Assembly: GCF_003667575.1 (NCBI RefSeq)
Contig: NZ_RCUY01000005.1
Location: 1 to 64,000 of the forward strand
DNA from: Mycetocola lacteus
GTDB lineage: Bacteria; Actinomycetota; Actinomycetes; Actinomycetales; Microbacteriaceae
DNA: 64,000 bases
Reading direction: 5' to 3'
The notes below the pieces were generated by a model, which searched no databases, was not told the origin of the DNA, and was given only the letters and a program-made list of their open reading frames with translations. The position numbers were made by a program, and so were the translations under genes. Shown here piece after piece: positions 24,618 to 31,895 of this stretch; the stretch's first letter is position 1, and each line of letters begins with the position of its first letter.

Positions 24618-25328
24618 CTAGTGCCCCATACCCAGACCGCCGTCGACGGGGATCACGGCACCGGAGATGTACCCGGCGTCCTCGCCGCCGATCCACGCCA
24701 CAACCTTGGCCACCTCGGAGGGCGAGGCAAAGCGGGCGGCGGGGATGCTGGCCTTGTACTGCTTCTGGGTGTCCTCGGGCAGGGCCGCGGTCATGTCGGT
24801 CTCGATGAACCCGGGGGCCACCACGTTGGCGGTGATGCCGCGGGCACCCAGCTCGCGGGTGATCGAGCGGGCCATGCCCACCAGGGCCGCCTTGGAGGCG
24901 GAGTAGTTGACCTGGCCGGGACCGCCATAGAGGCCCACGACACTGGAGATCAGCACGATGCGGCCGTAGCGCGCCTTGAGCATCCCCTTGGAGGCGCGCT
25001 TGACCACGCGGAAGGATCCACCCAGGTTGGTGTCGATCACGGTGTCGAAGTCCTCCTCGGACATGCGCATCAGCAGCGTGTCGCGGGTGATGCCGGCATT
25101 GGCGACCAGGACCTCGACCGGACCGTAGGCGGCCTCGATCTCGGTGAAGGCGGCGTCCACCGAGGCGGCGTCGGTAACGTCGGCGCGCACGGTCAGCGAA
25201 CCGGCGGGGCCCTCACCCGAGCGTGCGGTCACGGCGACGCGGTGGCCCTGAGCGAGGAATTCCTCGGCGATGGCAAAGCCGATTCCGCGGTTTCCACCGG
25301 TGACAAGGACGGTACGAGGTTCGGTCAT
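24618..25328 (-). CDS. fabG: 3-oxoacyl-ACP reductase (SDR family)
   Basis: A 236-residue classical SDR. The cofactor motif is TGGNRGIGFAIAEE, the NAG motif is VANAGIT, the catalytic Ser is in LISSVVGLYG and the YxxxK is Y-SASK, followed by PGFIETDM. The sequence resembles MabA/FabG1 of actinobacteria, which reduce 3-ketoacyl-ACP with NADPH in fatty acid elongation. An enoyl reductase (inhA-like) gene is not adjacent here. The ATG at 25328 follows CAGGAGAAAAC; the longer open frame upstream overlaps the divergent gene. Confidence 0.88.
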   Translation of the reverse strand: MTEPRTVLVTGGNRGIGFAIAEEFLAQGHRVAVTARSGEGPAGSLTVRADVTDAASVDAAFTEIEAAYGPVEVLVANAGITRDTLLMRMSEEDFDTVIDTNLGGSFRVVKRASKGMLKARYGRIVLISSVVGLYGGPGQVNYSASKAALVGMARSITRELGARGITANVVAPGFIETDMTAALPEDTQKQYKASIPAARFASPSEVAKVVAWIGGEDAGYISGAVIPVDGGLGMGH

Positions 25329-25463
25329 GTTTTCTCCTGAAACCTGGGCCTCGGCCGCGCCGGCGCGTGGGCATCCGGCGCGAATTCGAGGGAATGTTCG
25401 TGTCTGCGGGGCCACCCGGTGGCCGCGCGCTGGTTCCAGCTTAGGGTGTCCCGGGAAAGAGCG

Positions 25464-25480
25464 TAGGCTTAGGACCGACA
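25464..25480 (+). promoter_or_regulatory. -10 element TAGGCT before the DUF3099 gene
   Basis: TAGGCT at 25464-25469 lies 10 bp before the ATG and no ribosome site is present, which suggests a leaderless or near-leaderless transcript for the DUF3099-SURF1 operon. Confidence 0.45.
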
Positions 25481-25899
25481 TGAACGACTCCTCGATCACC
25501 ACACTGCCGCGATCACCCGAGGAAGACCGTCGCCGGCGCATGCGCCAATACTTCATCGCGATGGCTATCCGGATGGTGTGTTTGGTGAGCCTGATGTTTG
25601 TGCACGGCTGGTGGATGCTGGTGCCCATCCTGGGCGCGGTATTCATCCCCTACTTCGCGGTGCTGGTGGCCAATATGCCCGGGCCGGCGGTTGAGGGACA
25701 CCGGGAATCCCCCGGCGGGCTGATCCCCACGGCCTCGATGCCCGAGACCGTGCGCATCCCCGAGCCTGCCCCGCAGCCGAGCTTTACCGAGGAGTCGGCC
25801 GCCGAGACCCCCGCCGATACCGAGCCTGGCACGCCCGACAGCTGGGTCATCTATGAGCACCCCGCCGACGCCCCGACCCCCAAACCGGAGACCGCATGA
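25480..25899 (+). CDS. DUF3099-type small membrane protein
   Basis: A 139-residue protein with two hydrophobic helices (about 24-45 and 48-66) after a basic N terminus RSPEEDRRRRMRQYF, then an acidic, Pro-rich tail. This is the layout of the actinobacterial DUF3099 family. Its function is unknown. It opens a short operon with the 75-residue cysteine protein and SURF1, which hints at a link with respiratory complex assembly; that is inference from context. Confidence 0.75.
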   Translation: MNDSSITTLPRSPEEDRRRRMRQYFIAMAIRMVCLVSLMFVHGWWMLVPILGAVFIPYFAVLVANMPGPAVEGHRESPGGLIPTASMPETVRIPEPAPQPSFTEESAAETPADTEPGTPDSWVIYEHPADAPTPKPETA

Positions 25900-25927
25900 C
25901 CTCCTCCCCGTTGAACGCGCAGGCCGC

Positions 25928-26155
25928 ATGCTAGGCGGACTGTTTGGTGAGCCCGCGATTCACGAGTGCTCCCGCGCCGGCTGCCGCGCCGAGGCCACCG
26001 TGAGGATCACCTGGCGCAACCCCAAGATTCACGATGAAACCCGCAGCAAGGTATGGCTGGCCTGCGCCAAACACGATGGGTTTCTAACCGAGTTTTTGAC
26101 CTCCCGGGGGTTCCCGGTTGAGGTGGCCCCCTTTATCCCCGAGGAGACCCCGTGA
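25928..26155 (+). CDS. 75-residue protein with a C-x4-C ... C-x2-H pattern
   Basis: A short protein that I do not recognise. Cys14, Cys19, Cys46 and His49 could bind one zinc ion (HECSRAGC, WLACAKHDGFLTEFL). It starts 28 bp after the DUF3099 stop and overlaps the SURF1 start by 4 bp (GTGA), so it is almost certainly translated in that operon. The start at 25928 has only a weak AGG upstream. Confidence 0.7.
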   Translation: MLGGLFGEPAIHECSRAGCRAEATVRITWRNPKIHDETRSKVWLACAKHDGFLTEFLTSRGFPVEVAPFIPEETP

Positions 26156-27009
26156 ACCGCTGGCGGTTTGTGTTTGAAAAGCGCTGGTTTGCCTACCTGG
26201 GCGTGGCGATCGTGTTTGCCATCGCCTGCGTGCTGCTCTCCAACTGGCAGCTGGATCGCCGCGGCGAGCGCGAGGACGAGATTGCCCGCGTGGCCAAGAA
26301 CTTCGACGCGACCCCGGTGCAGATCGATCAGGCCCTCCCCTCGGAGAGCGCGTTCAACATCAACGATCGCTGGCTTCCGGTGACCATGCACGGTCGCTAT
26401 GAGGAGGATAAGCAAATCCTGGTGCGTAACCGTCCCTACGATGGCTCGCCGGGGTATGAGATCCTCACCCCGCTGCGCCTGGATAACGGCAAGGTGTTCC
26501 TGGTCAACCGCGGCTGGGTTCCGCAGGGCAACAACGCCGAACGTCCCGATCACGTGCCCGCCCCGCCGAGCGGCGAGGTCACCGTGGTGGCACGCCTGAA
26601 GGCCAGCGAGGACACCATCCGTGGACGCGGCGCCCCCACCGGGCAGCTGGCGACGGTCAACCTGCCCGAGGCCGAGGCGATCCTCAAGGAGCGCATCTAC
26701 ACCGGTGCCTATGGCCTGCTGGACACCGAGGATCCCGCCCCCAGCGAGCAGCGTCCGGCCGCCGTGAAGAAGCCCGATCCCGATGAGGGACCGCACCTGT
26801 CCTATGCGTTCCAGTGGATCCTGTTTGCGCTGATGGGCTTCACCTTCCTGGGGTGGGCCGTGCGGGAGGAGTACCGCCGGGTGAACTCGGATGATCCGGC
26901 CGAGAAGGTGCGCGCCGCCAAGCGGGCGGCGAAGCGCGCCTCAAAGCTCACCGATGCCGACGTTGAGGACGCCGAGGTGGAGGACGTACGTATCCACGCC
27001 GAACGCTAG
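26152..27009 (+). CDS. SURF1-family cytochrome oxidase assembly protein
   Basis: A 285-residue protein with the SURF1 plan: one N-terminal helix (residues 12-33), an external domain with family blocks NWQLDRR, GRYEEDKQILVRNRPYDGSPGYEILTPL and NRGWVPQG, and a second helix near 218-238 (LSYAFQWILFALMGFTFLGW). It helps insert heme a into cytochrome c oxidase. The tail of about 45 residues is charged and Ala/Lys-rich. It fits with ctaA and ctaB at 39.4-41.5 kb. GTG is the start, coupled to the preceding gene. Confidence 0.88.
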   Translation: MNRWRFVFEKRWFAYLGVAIVFAIACVLLSNWQLDRRGEREDEIARVAKNFDATPVQIDQALPSESAFNINDRWLPVTMHGRYEEDKQILVRNRPYDGSPGYEILTPLRLDNGKVFLVNRGWVPQGNNAERPDHVPAPPSGEVTVVARLKASEDTIRGRGAPTGQLATVNLPEAEAILKERIYTGAYGLLDTEDPAPSEQRPAAVKKPDPDEGPHLSYAFQWILFALMGFTFLGWAVREEYRRVNSDDPAEKVRAAKRAAKRASKLTDADVEDAEVEDVRIHAER

Positions 27010-27021
27010 ATTTTTCGCGAG

Positions 27022-27056
27022 AAACCGCGGATCCCCGAGCCGGGGGTCCGCGGTTT
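27022..27056 (+). terminator. terminator after SURF1
   Basis: AACCGCGGATCCCC pairs with GGGGTCCGCGGTT (G-U allowed) and is followed by TTTTTTG. Confidence 0.9.
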
Positions 27057-27089
27057 TTTGCTGCCCACACATCCAAAGTGTCAAAATAT

Positions 27090-27121
27090 TTGAAAGTTCA
27101 GGTGAGGTAAGGCTAGACTAA
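27090..27121 (+). promoter_or_regulatory. promoter with overlapping DtxR/IdeR-like iron box 2
   Basis: TTGAAA (27090-27095) and TAGACT (27114-27119) form a promoter with an 18-bp spacer. The 19-bp TGAGGTAAGGCTAGACTAA (27103-27121) matches the iron box consensus at 15 positions and covers the -10, so a bound repressor would block transcription of operon 2. Confidence 0.82.
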
Positions 27122-27231
27122 CCACACGGTTCGATGCCCCGGTCCGCAGATGCACCATCTGCGCCGACAGAGGCGCGCGTCGATCCCCGAGTCACCGATC
27201 AGGTGCATCCTCCCCCACCGAAAGGCTTCAC

Positions 27232-28251
27232 ATGCGACGCCCCGTCCAGCGGCCCCGCCGCACGCTCTTTGCCGCCGCCCTCGCCGCGGCCACCCTGGTT
27301 CTCGCGGGCTGCTCCGCGCAGGGAAACACCGGCGACACCGCCGGATCGGCCGATACCGTCACGATCACCCACGCACTGGGGACCGCCGAGATCACCGGCA
27401 CCCCCAAGCGCATCGTGACCCTCGGCCAGGGTTCCGCCGAAACCGCCATCGCGCTCGGTACGATCCCGGTGGGCATGGAGGAATACCCGTGGGGTAGCGA
27501 TGACACCGGCTACCTCCCCTGGGTCCACGAGGCCGTGACCAAGGAGGGCGGGAAGCTGCCCAAGACCTTCACTGGGAACACCGAGCTCGATGTGGAAACC
27601 ATCGCCGACCTCGACCCGGACCTGATCCTCGCCCCCTGGTCGGGCGTGACCCAGGAGCAGTACGACGTGCTCTCCAAGATCGCCCCGACCATCGCCTACC
27701 CGAAGCAGCCGTGGACCATCACCTGGGACGACCAGATCACCACGATCGGCAAGGCCATGGGCAAGTCCACCGAGGCCGCCGACCTGGTGAGCGACATCAA
27801 GAACCAGCTGGAAAACGCCAAGCGTCCCGAGTACGCGGGCGTGACCTTCTCCTACGTTTACACCACCGGCCCCGGTACCCTGGGCGTGTTCTTCCCCGGC
27901 GAGCAGCGAGTGGCCATGGCCTCGGCGCTCGGCCTCACCGTGGACCCCGTGGTCAACTCATTCGAGGAAACCGAGGGTACCGACTCGGCGCTGATCGGCC
28001 TGGAAAACGCCGATAAGCTCGCCGGCTCGGACCTGATCTTCACCTTCTACTCCGATGAGAAGACCCGTGCCGAGATCGAGGCGCAGCCACTCTACGCGGC
28101 AATTCCGGCCGTCGCCAAGGGTGCCGTGGTGGCACCGACCGACCAGCCCTTTGTCACCGGATCCTCGATGATCAACCCGCTCACCGTGCCCTGGGCACTC
28201 GAGCGCTACGTGCCGCTGATCGACGCCGCGCTCGCGCACGCCGGTAAGTGA
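27232..28251 (+). CDS. ferric siderophore ABC transporter substrate-binding lipoprotein (operon 2)
   Basis: A 339-residue binding protein with lipobox LAGC (Cys27) after an Arg-rich signal peptide, then the FepB-like fold (TPKRIVTLGQGSAETAIALG, LDPDLILAPWSG). It is only distantly similar to the operon 1 binding protein, so the two systems probably take different siderophores. It is surface-anchored. GAAAGG precedes the ATG. The stop overlaps the permease start by 4 bp. Confidence 0.9.
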   Translation: MRRPVQRPRRTLFAAALAAATLVLAGCSAQGNTGDTAGSADTVTITHALGTAEITGTPKRIVTLGQGSAETAIALGTIPVGMEEYPWGSDDTGYLPWVHEAVTKEGGKLPKTFTGNTELDVETIADLDPDLILAPWSGVTQEQYDVLSKIAPTIAYPKQPWTITWDDQITTIGKAMGKSTEAADLVSDIKNQLENAKRPEYAGVTFSYVYTTGPGTLGVFFPGEQRVAMASALGLTVDPVVNSFEETEGTDSALIGLENADKLAGSDLIFTFYSDEKTRAEIEAQPLYAAIPAVAKGAVVAPTDQPFVTGSSMINPLTVPWALERYVPLIDAALAHAGK

Positions 28252-29303
28252 CGTCCGTCTCCACCACGCCTGCGGCCGCCCGGGAATCCCGGCGCGGCCG
28301 CTTGGGCGTTCGCTCGGCCCCGATCAACCTGCTGATCCTTTTGGGGTTGGCCCTGCTTCTGGCCGTACTCTCGGTGCTGTCACTGTTTGCCGGCAGTCGG
28401 GTCACCGGGATCGCCGAGGTTGTGCAGGCACTCACCGGCGCCGGCGATCCGCACCTGCAGCTCGTGGTCACCGAACGCATTCCGCGGACGATCATCGGCG
28501 CCGTGGTGGGGGCAAGCCTCGCGGTCTCCGGGGTCATCGTGCAGGGGGTGACGCGCAATCCGCTGGGCGATCCGGGATTGCTGGGCGTGAGTGTTGGAGC
28601 CTCCGCGGCCGTGGTGACCGCGACGGCGATCACCGGGACCGCAATCGGTGCGGGGACCGTCTGGGTCGCGCTGGTTGGTGCCCTGGTCACGGTGATCCTG
28701 GTGGTCCTGGTGGCCGGTCGCCCCACCGGCGGCGGCATCGTCCCGCTGCTCCTGGCCGGTGCCGTGGTCTCGGCGGTGCTGGGCACGTACATCCAGGCGA
28801 TGATCCTCACCCGCCCGGCCGTGTTCGACTCGTTCCGCTTCTGGGTCATCGGTTCCCTCGCCGGACGCCGACTGGACACCCTCGCCGAGGTTGCCCCCGC
28901 GTTGATCCTGGGGCTGGCGCTCGCGCTGATCCTTGCCTCGGGCCTCAACGCGCTCGCCCTCGGCGACGACCTCGCCCACTCGCTCGGCGTCTCGGTTCCC
29001 CGGGTACGCGCCGGAGCCCTGCTGGCAGCCGCGCTGCTGTGTGCCGGGGCCACCGCACTGGTGGGGCCGATTGCATTCCTGGGTCTCGCGGTGCCGCACC
29101 TGGTGCGGGCACTGGTGGGCACCGATCATCGCTGGCAGATGCCCGCGGCGATCCTACTGGGGGCCTCGGTCCTGATCGCCGCCGATATTGTGGGCCGAAT
29201 CATCGCGCGCCCCGGTGAGCTGATGGTGGGGGTGGTGACCGCGTTTGTGGGTGCCCCGTTCCTGCTAATTGCCGTGCGGGCCGGACGGGCGGTGCGCGGA
29301 TGA
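28248..29303 (+). CDS. ferric siderophore ABC transporter permease, FecCD family (operon 2)
   Basis: A 351-residue FecCD permease with the motifs VIVQGVTRNPLGDPGLLGVSVGAS and VGPIAFLGLAVPHLVRALVG. It has about ten helices after a 25-residue basic cytosolic N terminus. GTG overlaps the previous TGA. It pairs with the next gene. Confidence 0.88.
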   Translation: MTSVSTTPAAARESRRGRLGVRSAPINLLILLGLALLLAVLSVLSLFAGSRVTGIAEVVQALTGAGDPHLQLVVTERIPRTIIGAVVGASLAVSGVIVQGVTRNPLGDPGLLGVSVGASAAVVTATAITGTAIGAGTVWVALVGALVTVILVVLVAGRPTGGGIVPLLLAGAVVSAVLGTYIQAMILTRPAVFDSFRFWVIGSLAGRRLDTLAEVAPALILGLALALILASGLNALALGDDLAHSLGVSVPRVRAGALLAAALLCAGATALVGPIAFLGLAVPHLVRALVGTDHRWQMPAAILLGASVLIAADIVGRIIARPGELMVGVVTAFVGAPFLLIAVRAGRAVRG

Positions 29304-30376
29304 CCCGACTGGCTCCCTCACGTGTCTCATCTCCCGCCACGGCCCGACCGCCGCGTGTGTTTCGGATCGGTCCGTGGGTCGCGCTCCCCGTGCATCCGCG
29401 CATGCTGGCCTGGTCGGGCATCGCCCTCATTCTGCTCCTGATTGCGGCCGTACTAACCCTGAGCATGGGAAAGCTGGGAATCGCGCCCCAGGCGCTCCCG
29501 GCCGCCCTGTTTGACCCGCCGCGGGGAGCCGCCGGGTTCACGCTGACCACGCTACGCGGACCGCGCCTGCTGGTCGCGATCGGCGTGGGCGCGGCGCTGG
29601 GCATCTCCGGCGCGCTGTTCCAGGCCGTGACCCGCAATCCGCTCGGCAGCCCCGACGTCATCGGCCTGGGTGCCGGGGCCGGGGCGGGCGTGGCGATCTG
29701 CGCGCTGCTCTGGCCCGGCGTCCTGCCCACCCCGGTGGGCGCGCTGATCGGCGCAACCCTGGCTATCACCCTGGTGTATTTCTCCACCGGACGCGGATTT
29801 GCCGCCCCGGCGCGCATCATCATCGCCGGGATCGGGGTCTCGGCGATGGCCCACGCGGTCACCCAGTACGTGGTCAGCGTCAAGCTGCGCGATGAGGCCA
29901 GTCAGCTCGCCGGCTATCTCGCCGGATCGATCAACTCGGTGGGCTGGAGTGCGGTGGGGATCATCACGATCACCCTTGCACTCACACTGCCCGCCGCCTG
30001 GGTCCTGGCCCCCTCACTCAACCAGATCGGGCTCGGGGATGCGCTGGCGCACTCGCTGGGCATTCGGATCACCGCGACCCGCACGGCGGCGATTGTCGTG
30101 GCCGTGGTCGCGGCGGCCGGGGCGGTCACCGTGGCCGGACCGATCTCGTTTGTAGCCCTCACCGCGCCGCAAATCGCCCAGCGCCTCACCCGCTCCCCCG
30201 CGCTCTCCCTCGGACTCTCGGCCCTGCTCGGGGCGCTGATCCTGGTGATCGCGGACCTGCTGGCCCAGCAGGCACCGTTTGCGCGTGGGCTCCCGGTGGG
30301 GATCCTCACCGCCGGGGTCGGCGGCATCTACCTGGGCGCACTCCTGATTCGCGAATGGCGGAAAGGCACACTATGA
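29300..30376 (+). CDS. ferric siderophore ABC transporter permease, FecCD family, second subunit (operon 2)
   Basis: A 358-residue FecCD permease. Diagnostic blocks are GALFQAVTRNPLGSPDVIGLGAG and GPISFVALTAPQIAQRLTRS. The ATG overlaps the previous stop by 4 bp. It is closer to the second permease of operon 1 than to its partner in operon 2, as expected for a FepG-type subunit. Confidence 0.88.
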   Translation: MTRLAPSRVSSPATARPPRVFRIGPWVALPVHPRMLAWSGIALILLLIAAVLTLSMGKLGIAPQALPAALFDPPRGAAGFTLTTLRGPRLLVAIGVGAALGISGALFQAVTRNPLGSPDVIGLGAGAGAGVAICALLWPGVLPTPVGALIGATLAITLVYFSTGRGFAAPARIIIAGIGVSAMAHAVTQYVVSVKLRDEASQLAGYLAGSINSVGWSAVGIITITLALTLPAAWVLAPSLNQIGLGDALAHSLGIRITATRTAAIVVAVVAAAGAVTVAGPISFVALTAPQIAQRLTRSPALSLGLSALLGALILVIADLLAQQAPFARGLPVGILTAGVGGIYLGALLIREWRKGTL

Positions 30377-31164
30377 CCCCCATCACCCCCGGCCTGATCG
30401 CCCGACACCTGCGCGTGGGCTACGGCTCACGCGAGATCCTGGGTGATCTCTCGGTGGCCCTGCCCACCGGCGCGTTCACCGCGATAATCGGCCCCAATGG
30501 CTGCGGCAAATCCACCCTGCTGAAGAGCCTGGGCCGGGCGATGACCCCGCGCGCGGGCACGGTCACCCTCGACGGAACCGATCTGGCCCGGCTGCGACCC
30601 AAGGCCATTGCGCGCCGCCTGGCCCTGCTCCCCCAGGATCCGATCGCCCCGGACACCATCCGGGTGCGCGACCTGGTGGCCCGCGGCCGTCATCCGTACC
30701 ACTCGGTGCTGCGGCAGTGGGCACCGGGCGACACCGAGGCCGTGGACCGCGCGCTCAAGCAGACCGGGGTTGCGCACCTCGCCGACCGCTTCGTGTCCGA
30801 GCTCTCCGGCGGACAGCGGCAGCGCGCCTGGGTCGCGCTGGTGCTGGCCCAGGACACCGAGTACGTGCTGCTGGATGAGCCGACCTCGTTCCTCGATATT
30901 TCCCATCAGATCGACCTGCTGCATCGCTGCCAGGACATGCGCACAGCCGGGAAAACCGTGATCGCCGTGCTGCACGACCTCAACCAGGCGGCCCGCTACG
31001 CCGACCACCTGATCGTCATGCACGAGGGCGGGATCGTGGCCGAGGGCGCCCCCGCGGAGGTGCTCACCGCCGAGCTGGTGCGCGAGGTGTTTGCGCTGCC
31101 AGCCGAAATCACCACCGACCCGCAGAGCGGCTCCCCGCTGATCGTGCCGCTCGCACGCGCCTAG
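30373..31164 (+). CDS. ferric siderophore ABC transporter ATP-binding protein (operon 2)
   Basis: A 263-residue FepC-type ATPase: Walker A GPNGCGKST, signature LSGGQRQRAWVAL, Walker B VLLDEPTSFLDI, and VLHDLNQAARYAD. It is strongly similar to the operon 1 ATPase. The ATG at 30373 overlaps the permease stop; AAGG lies upstream. It completes the second import system. Confidence 0.9.
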   Translation: MTPITPGLIARHLRVGYGSREILGDLSVALPTGAFTAIIGPNGCGKSTLLKSLGRAMTPRAGTVTLDGTDLARLRPKAIARRLALLPQDPIAPDTIRVRDLVARGRHPYHSVLRQWAPGDTEAVDRALKQTGVAHLADRFVSELSGGQRQRAWVALVLAQDTEYVLLDEPTSFLDISHQIDLLHRCQDMRTAGKTVIAVLHDLNQAARYADHLIVMHEGGIVAEGAPAEVLTAELVREVFALPAEITTDPQSGSPLIVPLARA

Positions 31165-31173
31165 GCGTGAGTG

Positions 31174-31248
31174 TGTTCCCGTCTCGCTCGTGCAGATGGG
31201 TCCAGGCGTTCCCGTGCCGCTCGCGCGGATGGGTCCAGGCGTTCCCGT
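31174..31248. repeat. 33-bp direct repeat, two full copies plus a start of a third
   Basis: The unit GTTCCCGT-N12-GATGGGTCCAGGC starts near 31175 and 31208, with a third GTTCCCGT at 31241. GATGGGTCCAGGCGTTCCCG is exact in both. It fills part of the gap between two convergent genes. The period is a multiple of 3, so it may be a coding relic, but no gene can be supported. The rest of 31165-31293 shows no clear terminator. Confidence 0.8.
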
Positions 31249-31293
31249 CCCGCCGGCAGGTGGCCGCGTTCGAGCACCCTGTCTCGCGCGCGG

Positions 31294-31803
31294 CTAGGCC
31301 TGGGCGTCCCGCTCGGCCTTGAAGCGCGCCCACTCGGTGTCCAGCGCGCGGTTGTCAACCATCCAGCCCATGTAGTCCCGCATGTTGCGCACGCGCTCGT
31401 GGGCGAGGCCCCCGGCGGCCACATGCTCCAGGGCCCGTTCGGCGAGCGCGCGCTGGTTGGCGAGGTAGGTCTGCTCCTGCTTGAGGAATCCGCCCCACAC
31501 ATCGGCATCCATCGCAAAATAGTGCGTGCGCGCGCCCGGGCGGCGTACCCGGTGCACAAAGCCGCCCTGCTCAAGTTTGCGCACATGCGAGGATACCGAA
31601 CCGCGGCTGATATCGAGTTCGCGGGCAAGCTCATCGGCGCTGACCCCGTCGGCATCACTCAGCAGCAGGTAGCCGGCGATCCGCCCGCCGATCCGGGTAC
31701 CGCCGCCGCCCTGCCAGAACCCGGCAAACGCGTCCACAAACCAGGTGTGGAACTCGGCCTTCTGCGCGGGCACACTTTCGGGATGCCGGGGATCGGAAGT
31801 CAT
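31294..31803 (-). CDS. MarR/GbsR-like transcriptional regulator
   Basis: A 169-residue winged-helix protein. The HTH lies at about 45-85 (DADGVSADELARELDISRGSVSSHVRKLEQGGFVHRVRRPGARTHYF). A helical C-terminal half (AERALEHVAAGGLAHERVRNMRDYMGWM) should form the dimer. This matches the GbsR/MarR-type group that controls osmoprotectant or efflux genes. It converges on iron uptake operon 2 and follows the ABC-F gene on the same strand, but a strong terminator separates them. Its target is unknown. Confidence 0.78.
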   Translation of the reverse strand: MTSDPRHPESVPAQKAEFHTWFVDAFAGFWQGGGGTRIGGRIAGYLLLSDADGVSADELARELDISRGSVSSHVRKLEQGGFVHRVRRPGARTHYFAMDADVWGGFLKQEQTYLANQRALAERALEHVAAGGLAHERVRNMRDYMGWMVDNRALDTEWARFKAERDAQA

Positions 31804-31846
31804 AAATTCAGTGTATCCAGCGGTTCGTGCCCGGCCACAAAACGCC

Positions 31847-31881
31847 GCGGCCCCGGACACCAAAAAGGTGTCCGGGGCCGC
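31847..31881 (-). terminator. terminator of the ABC-F gene
   Basis: Perfect 15-bp arms GCGGCCCCGGACACC / GGTGTCCGGGGCCGC with an AAAAA loop, 15 bp after the ABC-F stop and before the regulator gene. Confidence 0.85.
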
Positions 31882-31895
31882 ACTTCGAGTGCCGG

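Noticed and set aside
31174..31248. Short CRISPR-like repeat-spacer unit
   Set aside because: Only two full units, spacers are similar to each other and no cas genes are present.
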